NCBI RefSeq assembly: GCF_030265065.1
Contig: NC_080397.1
Coordinates: forward strand, 30,201,501-30,265,500
Reading direction: 5' to 3'
Source of the DNA: Corythoichthys intestinalis
Taxonomy: Eukaryota > Chordata > Actinopteri > Syngnathiformes > Syngnathidae
Length of the DNA stretch: 64,000 bases
Part shown: piece after piece, positions 20,903-46,200 of the stretch
Numbering within the stretch: the first letter of the stretch is position 1
Layout: the number at the start of each line of letters is the position of its first letter
Translations under genes and position numbers: made by a program
Notes under the pieces: generated by a model
Database searches by the model: none
Seen by the model: the letters and a program-made list of their open reading frames with translations, nothing else
What the model was told of the DNA's origin: nothing

Positions 20903-22420
20903 TTTCTTTAACAGTCGACGGTGCCATGGGTCCCGTATAAATATAGAGCTAGATGCGGAAAGTTGGAGTCTTGCGGCGTAAGTAACCAGTGTCCATCTTA
21001 AAGCAGTACATTTCAATGGCGAGCTCTGTTGCAGCAAACTTAAAATGAATGTTTTCTCCTCAAAAAATAAAATTAATTCGGAAAAATCTGGACGAAATTA
21101 AGACAATTTGGTTCATGTTTTCTGATCTTGTTTATTTTTATCATTATTATTATTGTCTTAACTATTGTTTCTGTTATCGCGAGAATATCATTGGTTCTGT
21201 CAGATTTTTATTTTTTATTTATTTATTTTTTTTAAAGAAAAAAAAATCATTTTGTTTTTCGTTTGTTTTGTTAGTCTATTATTTTTTTCCCTAATGTCCA
21301 AATAAAGCATTCATTCATTCATTCATTCATTCATTCATTCATGTAAAACCACATTCATGTGGCTATTATTCAGACTGAATGTTGAAAATATATATATTTA
21401 ATTATTTGTAACGATGCAGTTAGGAAACGGCATCCCTGACGTTGACGAAAAAAGAAATCCGTGTAAAAATCGGTTAAAATTTTTTAGTGATTTATAGCTA
21501 TTTCAAAGTACACGCTCCATTGACTATGTTTTGTTTGTCGAACAGCACTGACACAAAATGACCGACAAGTGATAACGACCGTCCCGATTGGCTCACAGCG
21601 TGCATTATGAATCGAGCTTTCTACATGTGATTTCTATGAAAAGTGCTACATCCATGATTGTGCTGTCCTGCGTTTCTTCCGAGTACACTTTGTCTAACCA
21701 AACGCTATTCTACACCGCATTCTTCCAGTATAAGCTCCGATTTAGGCGCTTGACTAAACGCAAGCCCCCCCTAAATTAAAGCCTGTTGAAACTTGTTTGG
21801 TGACTATGAAGCTTCTCAGACTGCCTTAGTTTAGCCTAGTTTGCTCGTCAAGTCACAGGTTCGTCGGTAACACGTGGGTCAGCAGAGTTCAATATTATGA
21901 TTCCTGTGTGAAAATGTGGACCAACCATATGAAACAAGAGTACAAGGAGGAAATATATCGTATCGAAGAGAACGAACGCCAAGGAGTGGACGATGTTTGT
22001 AAGAAGCCTTGGCACAAAGCAGGTAATATAGAGGAAAGTGATAAATGTCAAACATTAAAAATGGGAGGTCCTAAAGTCAAGCAGCTCTCTAATAAGTTGA
22101 GTGAATGTTAACTTGTCACTGTTCTCCTCTTGTGTCGTACAGATGTCACTGAAAATGATCTTTGTCTCGAGCAGCACGAATCAGACTACTACCACATTAA
22201 ACAGGAAGAGGGCCCAGAGACTCCGCACATCAAAGAGGAACAGCAGGAAGATGAAACCAGCAAGTTTCCACTGAATTTTAGTGTGAAGAGCGAACAATAT
22301 GAAGTCAAAGATCAAAGTGAGCCGAGTGGAATGGCTGAGCCTTCCAGTAGCGACAAACATCAACACCTCACAACGAGAGTTGAGGGAGACCACTGTGGAG
22401 GACCACAATCAGACGGCCTC
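20903..22420 (+). repeat. duplicated ZNF 5' unit, copy B
   Basis: Similar to 9451-10679 through flank, exon 1, intron and the acidic part of exon 2. Compared with copy A it has about 230 extra bp at 21112-21341 (a retroposon tail) and about 50 extra bp near 21620-21672. Confidence 0.85.
21112..21341 (+). mobile_element. retroposon fragment with (ATTC)n tail
   Basis: This block is absent at the matching point of copy A (ATTTGGTTTATG then TAAAACCAC). It ends AATAAAGCATTC followed by about eight ATTC units, the tail style of teleost LINE/SINE copies. It entered after the ZNF duplication. Confidence 0.65.
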
Positions 22421-23358
22421 TTAGCGCCACTCTCGGATAGTGACGACGTAACGTCACATTCTTCTTGCACAGATGAAGTGGATGATGAACTCTCTCATGA
22501 TGATATGGAGTTTAACACTGACAAAAACATGTGAAAACCTTTTCCAAGTCATCCTTCAAAAGAGACTGGACCAGTGGGAAAGCTTTTGCTTGCTTATTTT
22601 GTGACCAAAAATTCTCTGTTAAGGCAAATTTAACAAGACACACAAAGAAACACACTGGAGAGAAACATTATGCCTGCACTATGTGCAATAAAACATTCTC
22701 AGAAAAGGCCAATTTAACAAGACACAACAAGAAACACACTGGAGAGAAACATTTTGCCTGCACTGTGTGCAATAAAACATTCTCAGAAAAGGCCAATTTA
22801 ACAAGACACTCAAAGAAATACACAGGAGAGAAACCTTTTGCCTGCACTGTGTGCAATGAAACGTTCTCGGAAAAGGCCAATTTAACAAGACACACAAGGA
22901 CACACAGTGGGGAGAAACCTTTTGCCTGCTTAGTTTGTGGACTAAGATTCAGTCAGAAGGTAGTTTTAACAAGACATAAACTGAAACACACTGGGGAAAA
23001 GCCTTTTGCCTGTACAGTTTGCGGTCAAAAATTTATTCAGAAGGGACAATTAAGAATACACACATTAACGCACACTGGGGAGAAACCTTTTGCTTGCATA
23101 GTTTGTAGCAAAAGGTTCTCTCAGAGTGGACAATTAAGAATACATGCAAGAACGCACACTGGGGAGAAACCTTTTGTGTGCACAGTTTGTAGTAAAAAAT
23201 TCCATACGAACAAGGACTTAAAGATACACGCAAGAACACACACTGGGGAGAAACCTTTTGCCTGTTCAGTTTGTGGTAAATGTTTCTCTGTAAAAGAAAA
23301 TTTATCAAGGCATGCACGAACTCACACTAGGCTGAAATCTTTCAATTGCAGTGTGTGA
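21914..23358 (+). pseudogene. C2H2 zinc-finger gene, nine fingers, frame break in exon 2
   Basis: Exon 1 is 21914-22022 (MWTNHMKQEYKEEIYRIEE...VCKKPWHKAG), donor GTAATA. Exon 2 starts at 22143 (DVTENDLCLEQHES...) and reads through an acidic region to ...EFNTDKNM and a stop at 22532-22534. The fingers continue in another frame from 22531 (KTFSKSSFKRDW) to a stop at 23356-23358. A 2-nt excess in CATGTGAAAACC explains the break; removing it would rejoin NMKTFSK. Nine C2H2 fingers follow with TGEKPFAC-type linkers; finger 3 has Tyr for its last His, and a tenth is cut after FNCSV. Such proteins bind DNA in the nucleus and often belong to large teleost clusters. If real, the 2-nt change makes it a recent pseudogene; a sequencing slip is possible. 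AATAAA at 23414-23419 is a good poly(A) signal. Confidence 0.8.
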
Positions 23359-23413
23359 TAAAAGATTTTATGTATATACACATTTAACACAATCTTTTCC
23401 ATTTCATCCAAGC

Positions 23414-23419
23414 AATAAA
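23414..23419 (+). terminator. poly(A) signal AATAAA of the ZNF gene
   Basis: Canonical hexamer 56 nt after the ZNF stop codon, the usual spacing for a compact 3' UTR. Confidence 0.55.
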
Positions 23420-23778
23420 AAATGCGAAGCAATTATGATGTTTTTGACAATTGCTGAAATTCACAATCTTGTGCCCTAGATCATGTAGATCACGCTGTGG
23501 AGACAAACCGATGAATTTTGTCTCATTGTGTCTGCTTTAGTTTGCTATCCAAGCTGTCTGACACACTGCAAATCACAAAGTGCAGACCAAACAAATGATG
23601 TGCTGACAATGTCCATTAACTGTAAAAGAGTCAAGACCAGGGGTGTCCAAACTTTTTGCAAAGAGGGCCAGATTTAGTGTGGTAAAAATGTGGGGGGCCG
23701 ACCTTGGCTGACTTCCTTTACATAGAAAAATATATTTGAGCAAATTTTAGCAAGCCATTATGTGTCACATTTGCTTTA

Positions 23779-24057
23779 TTATTTTTTTAAGTTAATAATT
23801 TCAGCAATCTCGCAACTCGCCTTTGTGGCGTTGTCTTTCGACACTCGGGCTCTTGTGAAATACTGCTGCTGTGACATTAAACTAGCTTCAAGTTGCTTCA
23901 ATTTCTCGCTACGTATCTTCCCTGTAATCCTGTCGTACATGTCAGTGTGTCTTGTTTGATCATATCGCCTCACATTGAACTCTTTAAAAACAGCGACTGT
24001 CTTTTTGCAAATGAGGGAGACAGAGTTGTTGCGTATTTTAGTGAAGAAGTAGTCCAA
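23779..24057 (-). pseudogene. BED-type N-terminus of a hAT transposase (ZBED/GTF2IRD2-like)
   Basis: MDYFFTKIRNNSVSLICKK, then HTDMYDRITG and QQQYFTRARVSKDNATKASC resemble the start of GTF2IRD2/FAM200/ZBED5-type hAT-derived proteins. The finger shows LIC...H pattern with part of it lost. The ORF is open for 92 codons and then hits unrelated sequence; no catalytic core is present in the element. Confidence 0.65.
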
Positions 24058-24203
24058 TTTCCACCTATTCTTGAAACGTCGGCCGTCGCAGTCAACTTTT
24101 TTTTGTTGATTTCGCCGTTTTAGAAAATTGGGAGTAAAAGGTCACACGGGGTAATGTTGCTTACTAGAGTCCTGCTGCCTTTTAGTGGGTAAATGATGAG
24201 CAG

Positions 24204-26045
24204 TAGTGACGGGATCTGTCGTTCACTTGAGTCAACGAATCAATTCCGGTTCGTTCAGTAAAAAGATTCGTTCAAACAAATCGTTCAACGAATCGTTCGC
24301 CCCCCTCATCTCCCACCCCGCCCAAACGAATCGTTCGGTTACTGAACGGGAAGTGACGTTGCCGAACGAATCACCAAAGACCGCTTCGCAGTATAACTGA
24401 ACGGGAAGTGACATTGCTTGGTCCCTCCCTCTCTTGCACACAGGCACCACTCGTCGTAGTTTCAGAAATGAGTGACAGGCGGTATCATTCTGCTTTCACA
24501 GACAGCCTCGTCTCCCTCCTGCTGCTGCAAAAGCAAGGGAGAACTTTCGCGTCGTCTGTCCTAGTTCTATGGGCTCAAAGTCATGGCTCGTGCTTGCATT
24601 TCGATTTAGGACCCGGTTAAACATTTTCCTTTTGTGGGGGTAGTGGGGGTTTGGGGTCGGGGGCACACGGACTTTCTTTAGCATGATCTTGATCACATAT
24701 GCTACCAGCCAACGCAGCATGCTTGCTGTCACGAAAATAAAAATAAATCGAAAGTTTAATTTCTAAATATGGAACGACCAACACATCATATTTACCTCTC
24801 GCTCTGTTGTATTTTTGTTTTTATGCTCATCACTATTATTTTAGGTCACTATTGTTAAAACTGAAGTGTAAATAGCTAGTTGTCAAATGTGCTGCTCTGA
24901 AATAAAAACAATACTACATTTTGATATTCGACAGTTTAATTGCAAATCAGTATTAAGATGATCGTATTGAATTTTTGCACTGGTATTAACAAATAAAATA
25001 ATCCGGTCAGCTCCCCTGTCGCCCCCCCATCTCAGATTGTCAAATGCTGACGAGAAATAATTGTTTGCTCTTTACGATGTTGCCTTTCTACTCTCATTAG
25101 TCTGTTAAGAAAAATGTAGACATATTGCGACATCTCCCGTGTCCGCGTGCGTTGTTTTTGAGTAGCACATGATGGACGGATGGACATAATTTGTCAAATC
25201 AACACCCGACACGCTGACACGAAAAAAAATAAATAAATAAAACAGTCGGAAAAAATTGACATGTATATACAGTTTCATTGCAAATCAGTATTATGGTGAT
25301 AATACTAAATATTTTTTCTGTGCGCATATGAGGTAAATAACGCTGCCATGAAGCCTCCATATAGTGACAGTTCTCTGCCCCCTTCACTGCCGTGAGTGCC
25401 GTCACGCGACCGCAGCTCACTTTTGCTTGCCTCGTAGCTACCCGTGTTTTTTTTATTTATTTATTTTTAGCGACCCGTGTTTTAACTACTGCAAATTTGA
25501 TAGTATGTTGTCAGTCATAGGTAGTCCCGAGCCTGTTGAGAAAAGTAGTACACTAAACCATGCTCGCTAGATATGTGTGGTGTTTTGTCTGTTTGAGCAG
25601 CATTTGATAGGCTCCACGTTAACAAATATGTGACAAAGTCATTTCCTTTCATTTTATGACTTGTTCACCGCATAGTCATTACTGGAAAGTCAAGTTAGCA
25701 GCAAGCTAGGTCAGGCACCGGAGGACCGAATCACTGAACGGGAAGTGACAAAACTCAGTCTTTCCCCCCTGCCTGCACGCTGGCTGCTTATTGGCCACAC
25801 GTGGAAATGAGTGACAGACGCCTTGATTCTGTTTCCGCTCCCTCCCCTGCCCACGATGAGGCTGGCGTCTGATTGGTCGTGTGCGATGTCAGAAGACGCT
25901 GCCGCTTGCTCAACGCCCTCCCACGCAGCGAACAAGCGCCACCAACTTCATAGAACGAATCAGTGCAGATGGTGATTAGTTCGGTCTCGTTCACCCAAAC
26001 AATTCGTTCAAAAAGACCGAATCGTTCGCGACCGATACAACACTA
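24204..26045. mobile_element. hAT element (inner), perfect 8-bp duplication
   Basis: A 1842-bp element with ends TAGTGACGGGATCTGTCG...GGTCGCGAACGA-type inverse at right (CGACCGATACAACACTA). The 8-bp target duplication is ATGAGCAG at 24196-24203 and 26046-26053. Terminal regions are rich in GAACGA/TCGTTC phrases, a repeat style seen across teleosts. No transposase is recognised, so it is non-autonomous. Confidence 0.85.
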
Positions 26046-26227
26046 ATGAGCAGCATTTAGTGTGTAAACTATTTCATATGCTGGTAGCAGTACTGCTGAC
26101 CAATTTATTAAGTCTGTGTGTGGGCCAGACGTTATTGATTTTATGAGAGAGGCTGGGGGCCGGACGAAATTTAACCACGGCTCGCATTTGGCCTCCGGGC
26201 CGGACTTTGGACATGTCTGGTCAGGAC

Positions 26228-27307
26228 CGACAAAATTTCTGGTTTGTGCGTTCACAATAGATCAGATATCTTGGATAGCTAACTATGGCAGATACAGTGA
26301 GACGAAATACACCACTTTACATGCATGATAGGTCTGCGCATGTGTGAGAAATAACAAAAATAATTAAGGTTACTTTAATATCCTCTTTTAGGTAGATAAT
26401 TTAGAAAACCTCTGTTTCCGTGTGAGTCAAGAATCACACTGAACGTAAACAATAATGATTTGTTCAAAACAATAATAAGCTTGGGCCCGGAGCAATAAAT
26501 GGCTTTTTTGTTGTTGTTTTTGTTTTTTTAAACTAGTATTTAATTTCAAATAGCGTTTGCCAAAGGATATAAAGTAATACATGCAAAAAACAATAAATGA
26601 ATATGCGAGGAGTCATAAGTAAAAAAAATATATATATACAACGAAAAAGAAGTGGAATCACTTGGAACGAAAAAGAAGTGGAATCACTTGGAATGTTTGA
26701 TAGAATTTTTATTTTTTGAAACTTAATGACATGAAATGTAGTTAGGATTTTTACACAAATACAGGAAAATACTTTGTAACTGTTGGATACAAATGATGAC
26801 GGAACATAGTTTAAATGAACTAATTATTACAAACAAAATGAATCTAAAATACATAGGTTTGAAGCATTTTCAGTAACTTTTCGCCTACGGATGAACTATT
26901 AACTCAATATGACAAAAACATCATGCACACTGCCATTGACCTTCTGCTCCCACAACACTCACCCTGTTACCCGCTAACACACACACAGAGGCACATACAC
27001 ATATCACACCACATAAAGGAAGTCATAACTGTTTTGAATAATTGATCGGCAGTGAAATTGCATGGGTCTAAGGTTACCAGGATTTAATTGTGTTTGTTTC
27101 GGGTCAATGAGTGGCAAGGAAAAAGTGAACTTCTCATGCGAGGAACCTGCCTCTCTATTCAAAAATGTAAATGCTATTTGTAGTCATGGCAGTGTATTAC
27201 ATACACACCATAAAAGAACAAAACCATACAGTGTCATTTTCATCTCACTTGATCACTGAGCTCAGTGGACCTCGGGCCACTCGCAGGTCGAGGACCACGA
27301 GAGGAAG
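26228..27307. other. intergenic region upstream of tmc1
   Basis: AT-rich. A perfect 26-bp direct duplication (unit ACGAAAAAGAAGTGGAATC + ACTTGGA) lies at about 26640-26690. The tmc1 promoter and any untranslated first exon should be here; CTCGCAG at 27287-27293 could be the acceptor of the exon holding the start codon. No TATA box is evident. Confidence 0.4.
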
Positions 27308-39893
<12,586 letters not shown>

Positions 39894-40760
39894 GGGAGTG
39901 AGGGTGACAAAAAAGAGACTATAAGACTAAACATATTTTGAGGTACATTTTTTAGACTTGGTCTTGGTGAGATGGTCTGCTGAACACAAAGTGATACATT
40001 AAAATGATGCAATATAATGTACATTAACTTCACTACTGCTACTGTCAAAAAAAAAAAAAAAAAAAAAAAAAACCCTACTGCTACTGTTTATAAAGATTTA
40101 CATACTACACATCTTCAATGAGTCATTTGAATATTACTGTATTTAATGCATAATTTATTGTTTTCCCTGTATGTATTTGTTGGTAGTGCATGCTATGCAT
40201 CTAGACATATTAATGAGAAAAAATTATCTATTTTTTAGGGAACAATTTTTGAAAAAAGAGGCATGGTATACAATTATTAGAGAAATTAATTTCTAGTGTT
40301 AATTAGATTTTGACACACATAGATACACCATAATCAGTTCATGGCAAGTGAGCATCAAGCAGTTATTTGAAAACCACATGTCTGGAATGCCTCCTAAACC
40401 AGGAAAACAGCTGTCAATTACATGATTTTCCAAAGACCGAGAAGTCTGATACACAACAAGTACTTGATACACCTATGGATTAAAGCCAACTGAAGAATTC
40501 TGCCTCCACGGTAATGCCAGGAAAGGAGCCACACAGCGACATACAATCTGATATCTTGACTTTCTCTGTTCAACAACAACATCTCAAATTCCCTAATACT
40601 AATGAAGGGAAGTAAGCTATTGTTGCACATCATACACTGATTTGGCAAAGAGTACACTGAGATTACCTTTGCGCATAGGGCTCTGAAATATCATGACCTG
40701 AAATGTCAAACCTGAAATGATGAACTCATCTTTTATTTTAATTAATGAAAGAAATAATTA
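39894..40760. other. tmc1 3' UTR and downstream
   Basis: A weak poly(A) signal ATTAAA sits at 39998-40003 and a 25-base A-run at about 40047-40071. Nothing else is recognised up to the next transposon. Confidence 0.4.
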
Positions 40761-40762
40761 AA

Positions 40763-42239
40763 TGCCGTAATTTTCGGACTATAAGTCGCTACTTTTTTCC
40801 TTCATTTTGAATACTGCGGCTTATAGTCCCGTGCGTCTTATTTGTTGATTTATTTGTGTTAATATGTAACAATTTGAAAGCAGTGTCATAAGACTGTTAT
40901 AATTATGACATGGCAATATCATGGGCTTTACTGAATGCTTATGACAGGTGTCATTAAATGTCATCTGGCAAATTATGTCACTAACTCCATTTTGAATGAA
41001 TGAATGAATTTATTGTCATTGTCATCATCATCAGAATCATTGACAGTTACACAGTGTGGGATCGTTTGGCCAGAAAGGAGAAACATTGACACAGACTATG
41101 GAATAATTTGCCCGAAAAAGACGATGACAGACAAAGAAAGACGGGAAAAAAGCAAATGCTTATCGATACCCGTCCCCCAACAGCCCGGAACGCACAGTCT
41201 AGCATGTTTGTGTTAAATATTCCTTTTTTTTAAAACTCATATATCTTTCAAAAAGTCATTGATTGCCATGGAATTTCGCAATATTGTCAATTTGAGTAGG
41301 TTCATTGGATAGGTTGATTTCCAAGTTGGTGTAGGTAGGGATGGCCGGGGGTATCATGGAGGCCCACGTCTGCTGTATCCGCTCCGGAAGATTAGTCATC
41401 ATCCTCCCTTGCCTGGTTTCCGCGAGCGAGCCTTTCATGATCCCGGATCTCCGTGATGATTTTCGTGACCATTTGAGCGGTGGCATCACTTAACGCTGCT
41501 TGTTCCAAATTCTTGCAGCTTGACGATTGCCTGCTGAGCCACAGGTGGGCTAGCGGCCTCGGCAAATGATCTGGGCGTCAGTTGTAATCCAGAGATGATG
41601 AGATCATTTGCGCGTCTTCCTTGGTCGAGATCATCAGCCAGAATTTCCATCCTTTTGGTGCGAACCTCCCTTCTCCTCAACTGCTTGCTTGAGCTTCTCG
41701 TTTTCAGTGCGCATCAGCTGTAATTCTTTCATGACTTCCCGATTCTGGCTTTGAATCAGGTTAGTCAGGGAAGCCTCCAGGTTAGTCAGACAGGCCTCCA
41801 TTTTCTGGATGGAGGATTTGACTTCATCCAGATCCTCAGGTTTCAGGCTGGTCTGAGCGCTTATCGGTTAAGATAAGAGAGTGCTCCAGGAGCTCTGAAA
41901 GTGCGTCTGTACTCTTCGAGCGGCTGGAGCAGAATTTATGTGCAGCTCGGATCTTTTGCATCAATTCAAAAGTGAGATAATTTGCCGGATGACACTAAAT
42001 GACATCTGTTTTAAGCATTCATTAATGCTCATGTTAGTATCATATCATATTTATGATTGTTTTGAATTCCGCTGTCAAAGTGTTGCCGGTTAGCATCTTT
42101 TGGTGTACATATCCCATAATACAGTGAGGACAGCTCCTATAGTCCAGTGCGGCTTATCTATGAACAAACACTGTTTTCGTGTCAAATTTGGTGGGTGGTG
42201 GCTTATAGTCAGGTGCGCCTTATAGTCCGAAAATTATGG
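40763..42239. mobile_element. palindromic DNA element with retroposon inside
   Basis: The ends are TGCCGTAATTTTCGGACTAT and, inverted, CCATAATTTTCGGACTATAA. Inner arms also mirror each other (TCATTAAATGTCATCTGGCA versus the inverse of TGCCGGATGACACTAAATGA). The centre, about 40993-41960, is a separate LINE-like copy. This end sequence is widespread in teleosts; its superfamily is not clear to me. Confidence 0.7.
40993..41960 (-). mobile_element. LINE ORF1-plus-3'UTR copy lacking ORF2
   Basis: Read on the minus strand, a coiled coil (MEACLTNLEASLTNLIQSQN..., MRTENEKLKQAVEE) passes into RRANDLIISGLQLTPRSFAE, an ORF1p-like RNA-binding region, with one or two frame breaks. It then runs directly into a 3' end GACAATAAATTCATTCATTC. 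No reverse-transcriptase sequence lies between. It is either an internal deletion or a HAL1-like ORF1-only retroposon. Confidence 0.6.
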
Positions 42240-43243
42240 CACTATTATTTCATTGATAAAATAACCTCTAATATCAATATAAATTGAATCAAAGCACTCA
42301 CGTATTTCTCTTCTATTTGACAGATACTGTATTTTGTTGTTGTTCTTTTTTTTTTGTTTATGTTTTTTTTGTTGTTGTTGTTTTTTTACATATGTGTTGG
42401 GGGGAAAATCTGAGTTTTGGGGGTACATACCACATCAGTACAGTAGTGCAGGAAAGATCAATGTAGACAGAGGGGATTATTAGTGCAAGTCATGTGGACC
42501 AAAGGGAGGATCTTCCGGATGACAGCTTGCTTATTGGGGTTAAGGCTTAACATCTCTTGTTTCACTGAATTATTCAAAAGGAGTGATCTGACATTTGACA
42601 ATAAAGCTTCTACCACGGTTGTCGAAAGACATTTCATTTACTCCTCAATTTTGCATACGCTCTATTTTTTTTTTTTTTAAAGTGTGCTATTGAATCTGCT
42701 ATTGAAGATTTTAGTTTTTAATAAAACAGAAATCCCCCCATTTGTAACATTTAACAATTTTTATATTTCGCAAAGTATTTCAACCCAATCAGTAAACTTT
42801 CCTGTCATCCAATTTTGTCTTTATGCTTATTAAACATTTTCCTTTGTGTCTGACTTCTAGTTCAGTAACAGAAAAAGACAAACCATTGTTTATTCCCTTT
42901 CCAATAATGAACATGTACACATTGTCAGATGTTAAGTATCCATGACTTAACGTATCATTTACCATTTTTGATTGACACGGCCATTCTCTGTTTACTCAAT
43001 TTAGTTTACGTCTTCTGCACTACTGCTCATCACTGATGGCCTTTGTGTCTTTGATGGTTGTCAAGGAGCAGTCCAAACAGTGGTGCAGTTTTTTGTTTGC
43101 GTGTGTGCGTGTTTGTGTGCATATTTTACCTTCACAGGTGGATCAGGCTCCCTTGCCCTTAGATGGAGAGGAGACGAGAGTTTGAAGCAAACAGAAGAGG
43201 AATAGCAAGCTAGGACAAAGACACAATCAATGAATGACACAAA
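42240..43243. other. tmc1-tmc2 spacer and tmc2 upstream region
   Basis: AT-rich with a TTG/T-rich tract at 42330-42390. The tmc2 promoter and 5' UTR should be here; AACCTTCACAG ending at 43138 could be an acceptor for the exon with the tmc2 start codon. No TATA box is evident. Confidence 0.4.
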
Positions 43244-46200
43244 ATGCCTACTAAAAAGCGGAGTGATTCTGCAGCTATTGATATTGAAGATGGTGAGAAG
43301 TTTTTTTTTTTAAGCAATTATAACACTTTCCATGTTATAGGCCTAAACTGGCCTTAAAAATGATTTATTATTTTTTATTTGTTCCAGTTGGTATGGAGGT
43401 GGATGCTGTAGTTGACAGTGGAAGTGAGGGTGAGTCCGTTTTGCTTTACACCATTGTCATTTTGTATGTATGTTTCACCTAAAGCACACTCGCAAGATTT
43501 GATGAGCTCTAATTCAAGAGCATTATCAGTCTAAACTAATAATATTTTAAATGGACTGAGCATGAATTATTGATACACCATTTCTGTTGGTTATTGACAT
43601 TTAAATCTACTATATTTTAGATCAAACATTTGCGTAGTTTTGAGGACACTGTCAACAGTTAAGGTCTGGAAACAATTAAAATCATTTAATAGGTTTCACC
43701 TACCATGGTTTGTTTAGTGTAACAATAATTGGGGGGAAAAAAAACATACTGCTTTACATTCTGTTACATACTGTGCGAATTGATGTTACTCTGAACTTTA
43801 GTTACCAATGACAAATTTGATTTTTTTTCCCCCCTCAGAAGAGGCTAGGAGAAGAACTAAAAACAGAAGAGTCAAGGTTCAGCGTAAAGCCAAGCTGTAC
43901 AGTAATGAAGAGGAAGATGAGGAGGAAGAAGATGAGGTACCGCGAAAGAGAGGAAGAAAGAAGAAAGCTCAGCGCCGGGACAGCGATGAAGAGGATGATG
44001 ACGATGATAACAGGAGTGTGAAAAGCAAAAGCTCCAAAGTTTCCAGAAAAAAAACAGTAAGGGAGGACAGCGAGGATGAAAGTGAAGAGGATCGCAAAAG
44101 GAAGAAAAAGGGAGGGAAGGCGGTGTCAAAAAAGGACAAAGAGGAACAAAACACAGAGAAGAAAGGAAATGCTAAAGGGAAAAGAGGGAATGAGAAAGGT
44201 GGTGAAAAGGACAAAAAGAAGAAGGGGAAGTTGAGCAGGTGCAGTATTCTATGAGCGTTTCTCTCAACCTTCAGTACCTGCTGACTTTCTTCATCTTTTC
44301 CAAAGCTCAATATGAATAGATAAAACTCCCTTCTGAATCAATTGGCAAAAACATAAAAGGATGCGCGTGAATGTTCTATAAACTTTACAGCAACTAACAA
44401 TGATCAATTACATTAGTCTGATTATCCACAACGTCATCCATTAATCATTGGTAAACCCACTGGCAATGTCCCTAGAATAATGAAGCAAATTCAAAATGTT
44501 GTATTGTACTTGATCTATAGGGCAAAAACTGATGTTTGTCCAAATACAAACAAATATGCTGCATTACAACGAATGCGTGAATGGTACAGCAACCTTTATG
44601 ATAGTCAACTATGATGAAATAGACTATATTCAATATAAAAAGAAAGTCGCTGACAATATGTCAAGTACAACATAATTGAAAACTCACCAACACAGCTGGT
44701 ACTACATTCAAATGAATAACATTTCTTGGTAAAATTAATGGATTTCAGACTCCATTGTACATAAATGAATCAATGTTTTTAAAAAATGAATTGTCTCAAA
44801 CTGATATCATTATCATTGTGAAAAAGCTATTGCACATTACTGCTTTTTCCCATCATCAGCTCTTCTTCCTCCTCTGATTCTGATGAAGAATCTCTGTCTG
44901 AAGGAGAGATGGCTGCCCTGAAGGAAGAGGTAGAGGAGAAGAAGAAACTCATTGCCACATTAAGGAATAAACCATGGCGTATGAAGAGGAGACTCATATT
45001 GCTCAAGTAAACAATGCAATCCCCAAAAAACAGCACTTCATTTTAAACTCCTGTCCTCATGTGGCTTTCACAAGCCAAACTTGACTGTGAATTCAACTTT
45101 TTAAAGACTGTTCATCTAGGTATTACTGTTTCTATATGATTTTTAAAATTTTGTTGCTGAAACTTTCACATGCATCCCTAAGGCCTACCATCACTTATGT
45201 CCTGTACATGTGATGATGACAGTGCATATTAAAGCTTGCCTGCTCCTTCAACTGTCTATTTTCCTCCTCTTTTTAGTGCCATGAAACTTTACAAACTACT
45301 TCATTGAAATCCAAAATCAAACATGTTTTCTATTTCTATGAGTGTACCCCATGACAAAGGTGTAGTAGTTTCTTTATTCAAACCCAAAAACAGTGCTCGC
45401 ATTCCAGTATGGAAAGTCACAGTGGACACATACACAATGTTCTGAGAAATCGTAATGTGAGCTTTCCAGTTTAACTTTACTGTACTACATAGTACTCAAC
45501 AGTATATGAGTGTTGTTTCTCCAATATCTTTCACTAATAGGCTCAGTGTCATTTTAATAATTTTCATGTATGCAGTGATGCCTCTTAAATTATAACTCTA
45601 TAATATATTTTTGTAATTGATAGCCATTTGTTTAAGTCCGACCTTTGAATGGAATGGAAGATAATCATGGTAAAACATTGAGTAAGTGTGAAAGTATAGA
45701 TAAATGTAATTAACTTCTGGAAGTGGAACAGGATAGGTGAGTTGTAACTTTTTCATGAACTTGGCACAGTTTCGTGTAAGCTGTTAGGCTCTCTGACCCG
45801 CTGCTTGCCTGCTCTGGTCATTTCATCTAGTATTACAGTGTATAAACCTCATCAATCAGTAACTCATCCCCTATGTCCTATTTCAATACTAATTGATTGG
45901 TTTGGAGTCTGTATTGGACACTTCCTCCTCTCGGCATGATCAGTTCCTAATGATTGGCATTTGCGGTTGTCCACTAGGGAGGCCCAGGAGTTTATTGAAA
46001 AGTTCGAAGGAGCTCTTGGGAAAGGAAAGGGCAGGAAATTATATGCGTTCAAAGTCATGATGACTAAGGTAATCTGTATAGTTTGCACATTTATTGACAC
46101 ATGAAACTGTGACGATATTAGCCATTTAATCTGAATGTTTGCCCCCCCCCCCATCACCACCACCCTAGAAATTCATCAAATTTAAACGTGACTTTGAGAA

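Larger units (their letters stand above)
23638..26219 (-). mobile_element. hAT element (outer), split by a second hAT
   Basis: The ends are CAGGGGTGTCCAAACTTTTT at left and, on the minus strand, CAGACATGTCCAAAGTCCGG at right. Target duplications GTCAAGAC (23630-23637) and GTCAGGAC (26220-26227) match at 7 of 8 bases. A minus-strand N-terminal transposase ORF remains at 23779-24057. The catalytic part is missing and a 1.84 kb hAT sits at 24204-26045. Confidence 0.85.

Noticed and set aside
43969-44310. Phe/Ser-rich ORFs opposite tmc2 exon 3
   Set aside because: They mirror the Lys/Glu-rich coding exon on the plus strand; the plus frame has splice and homology support.
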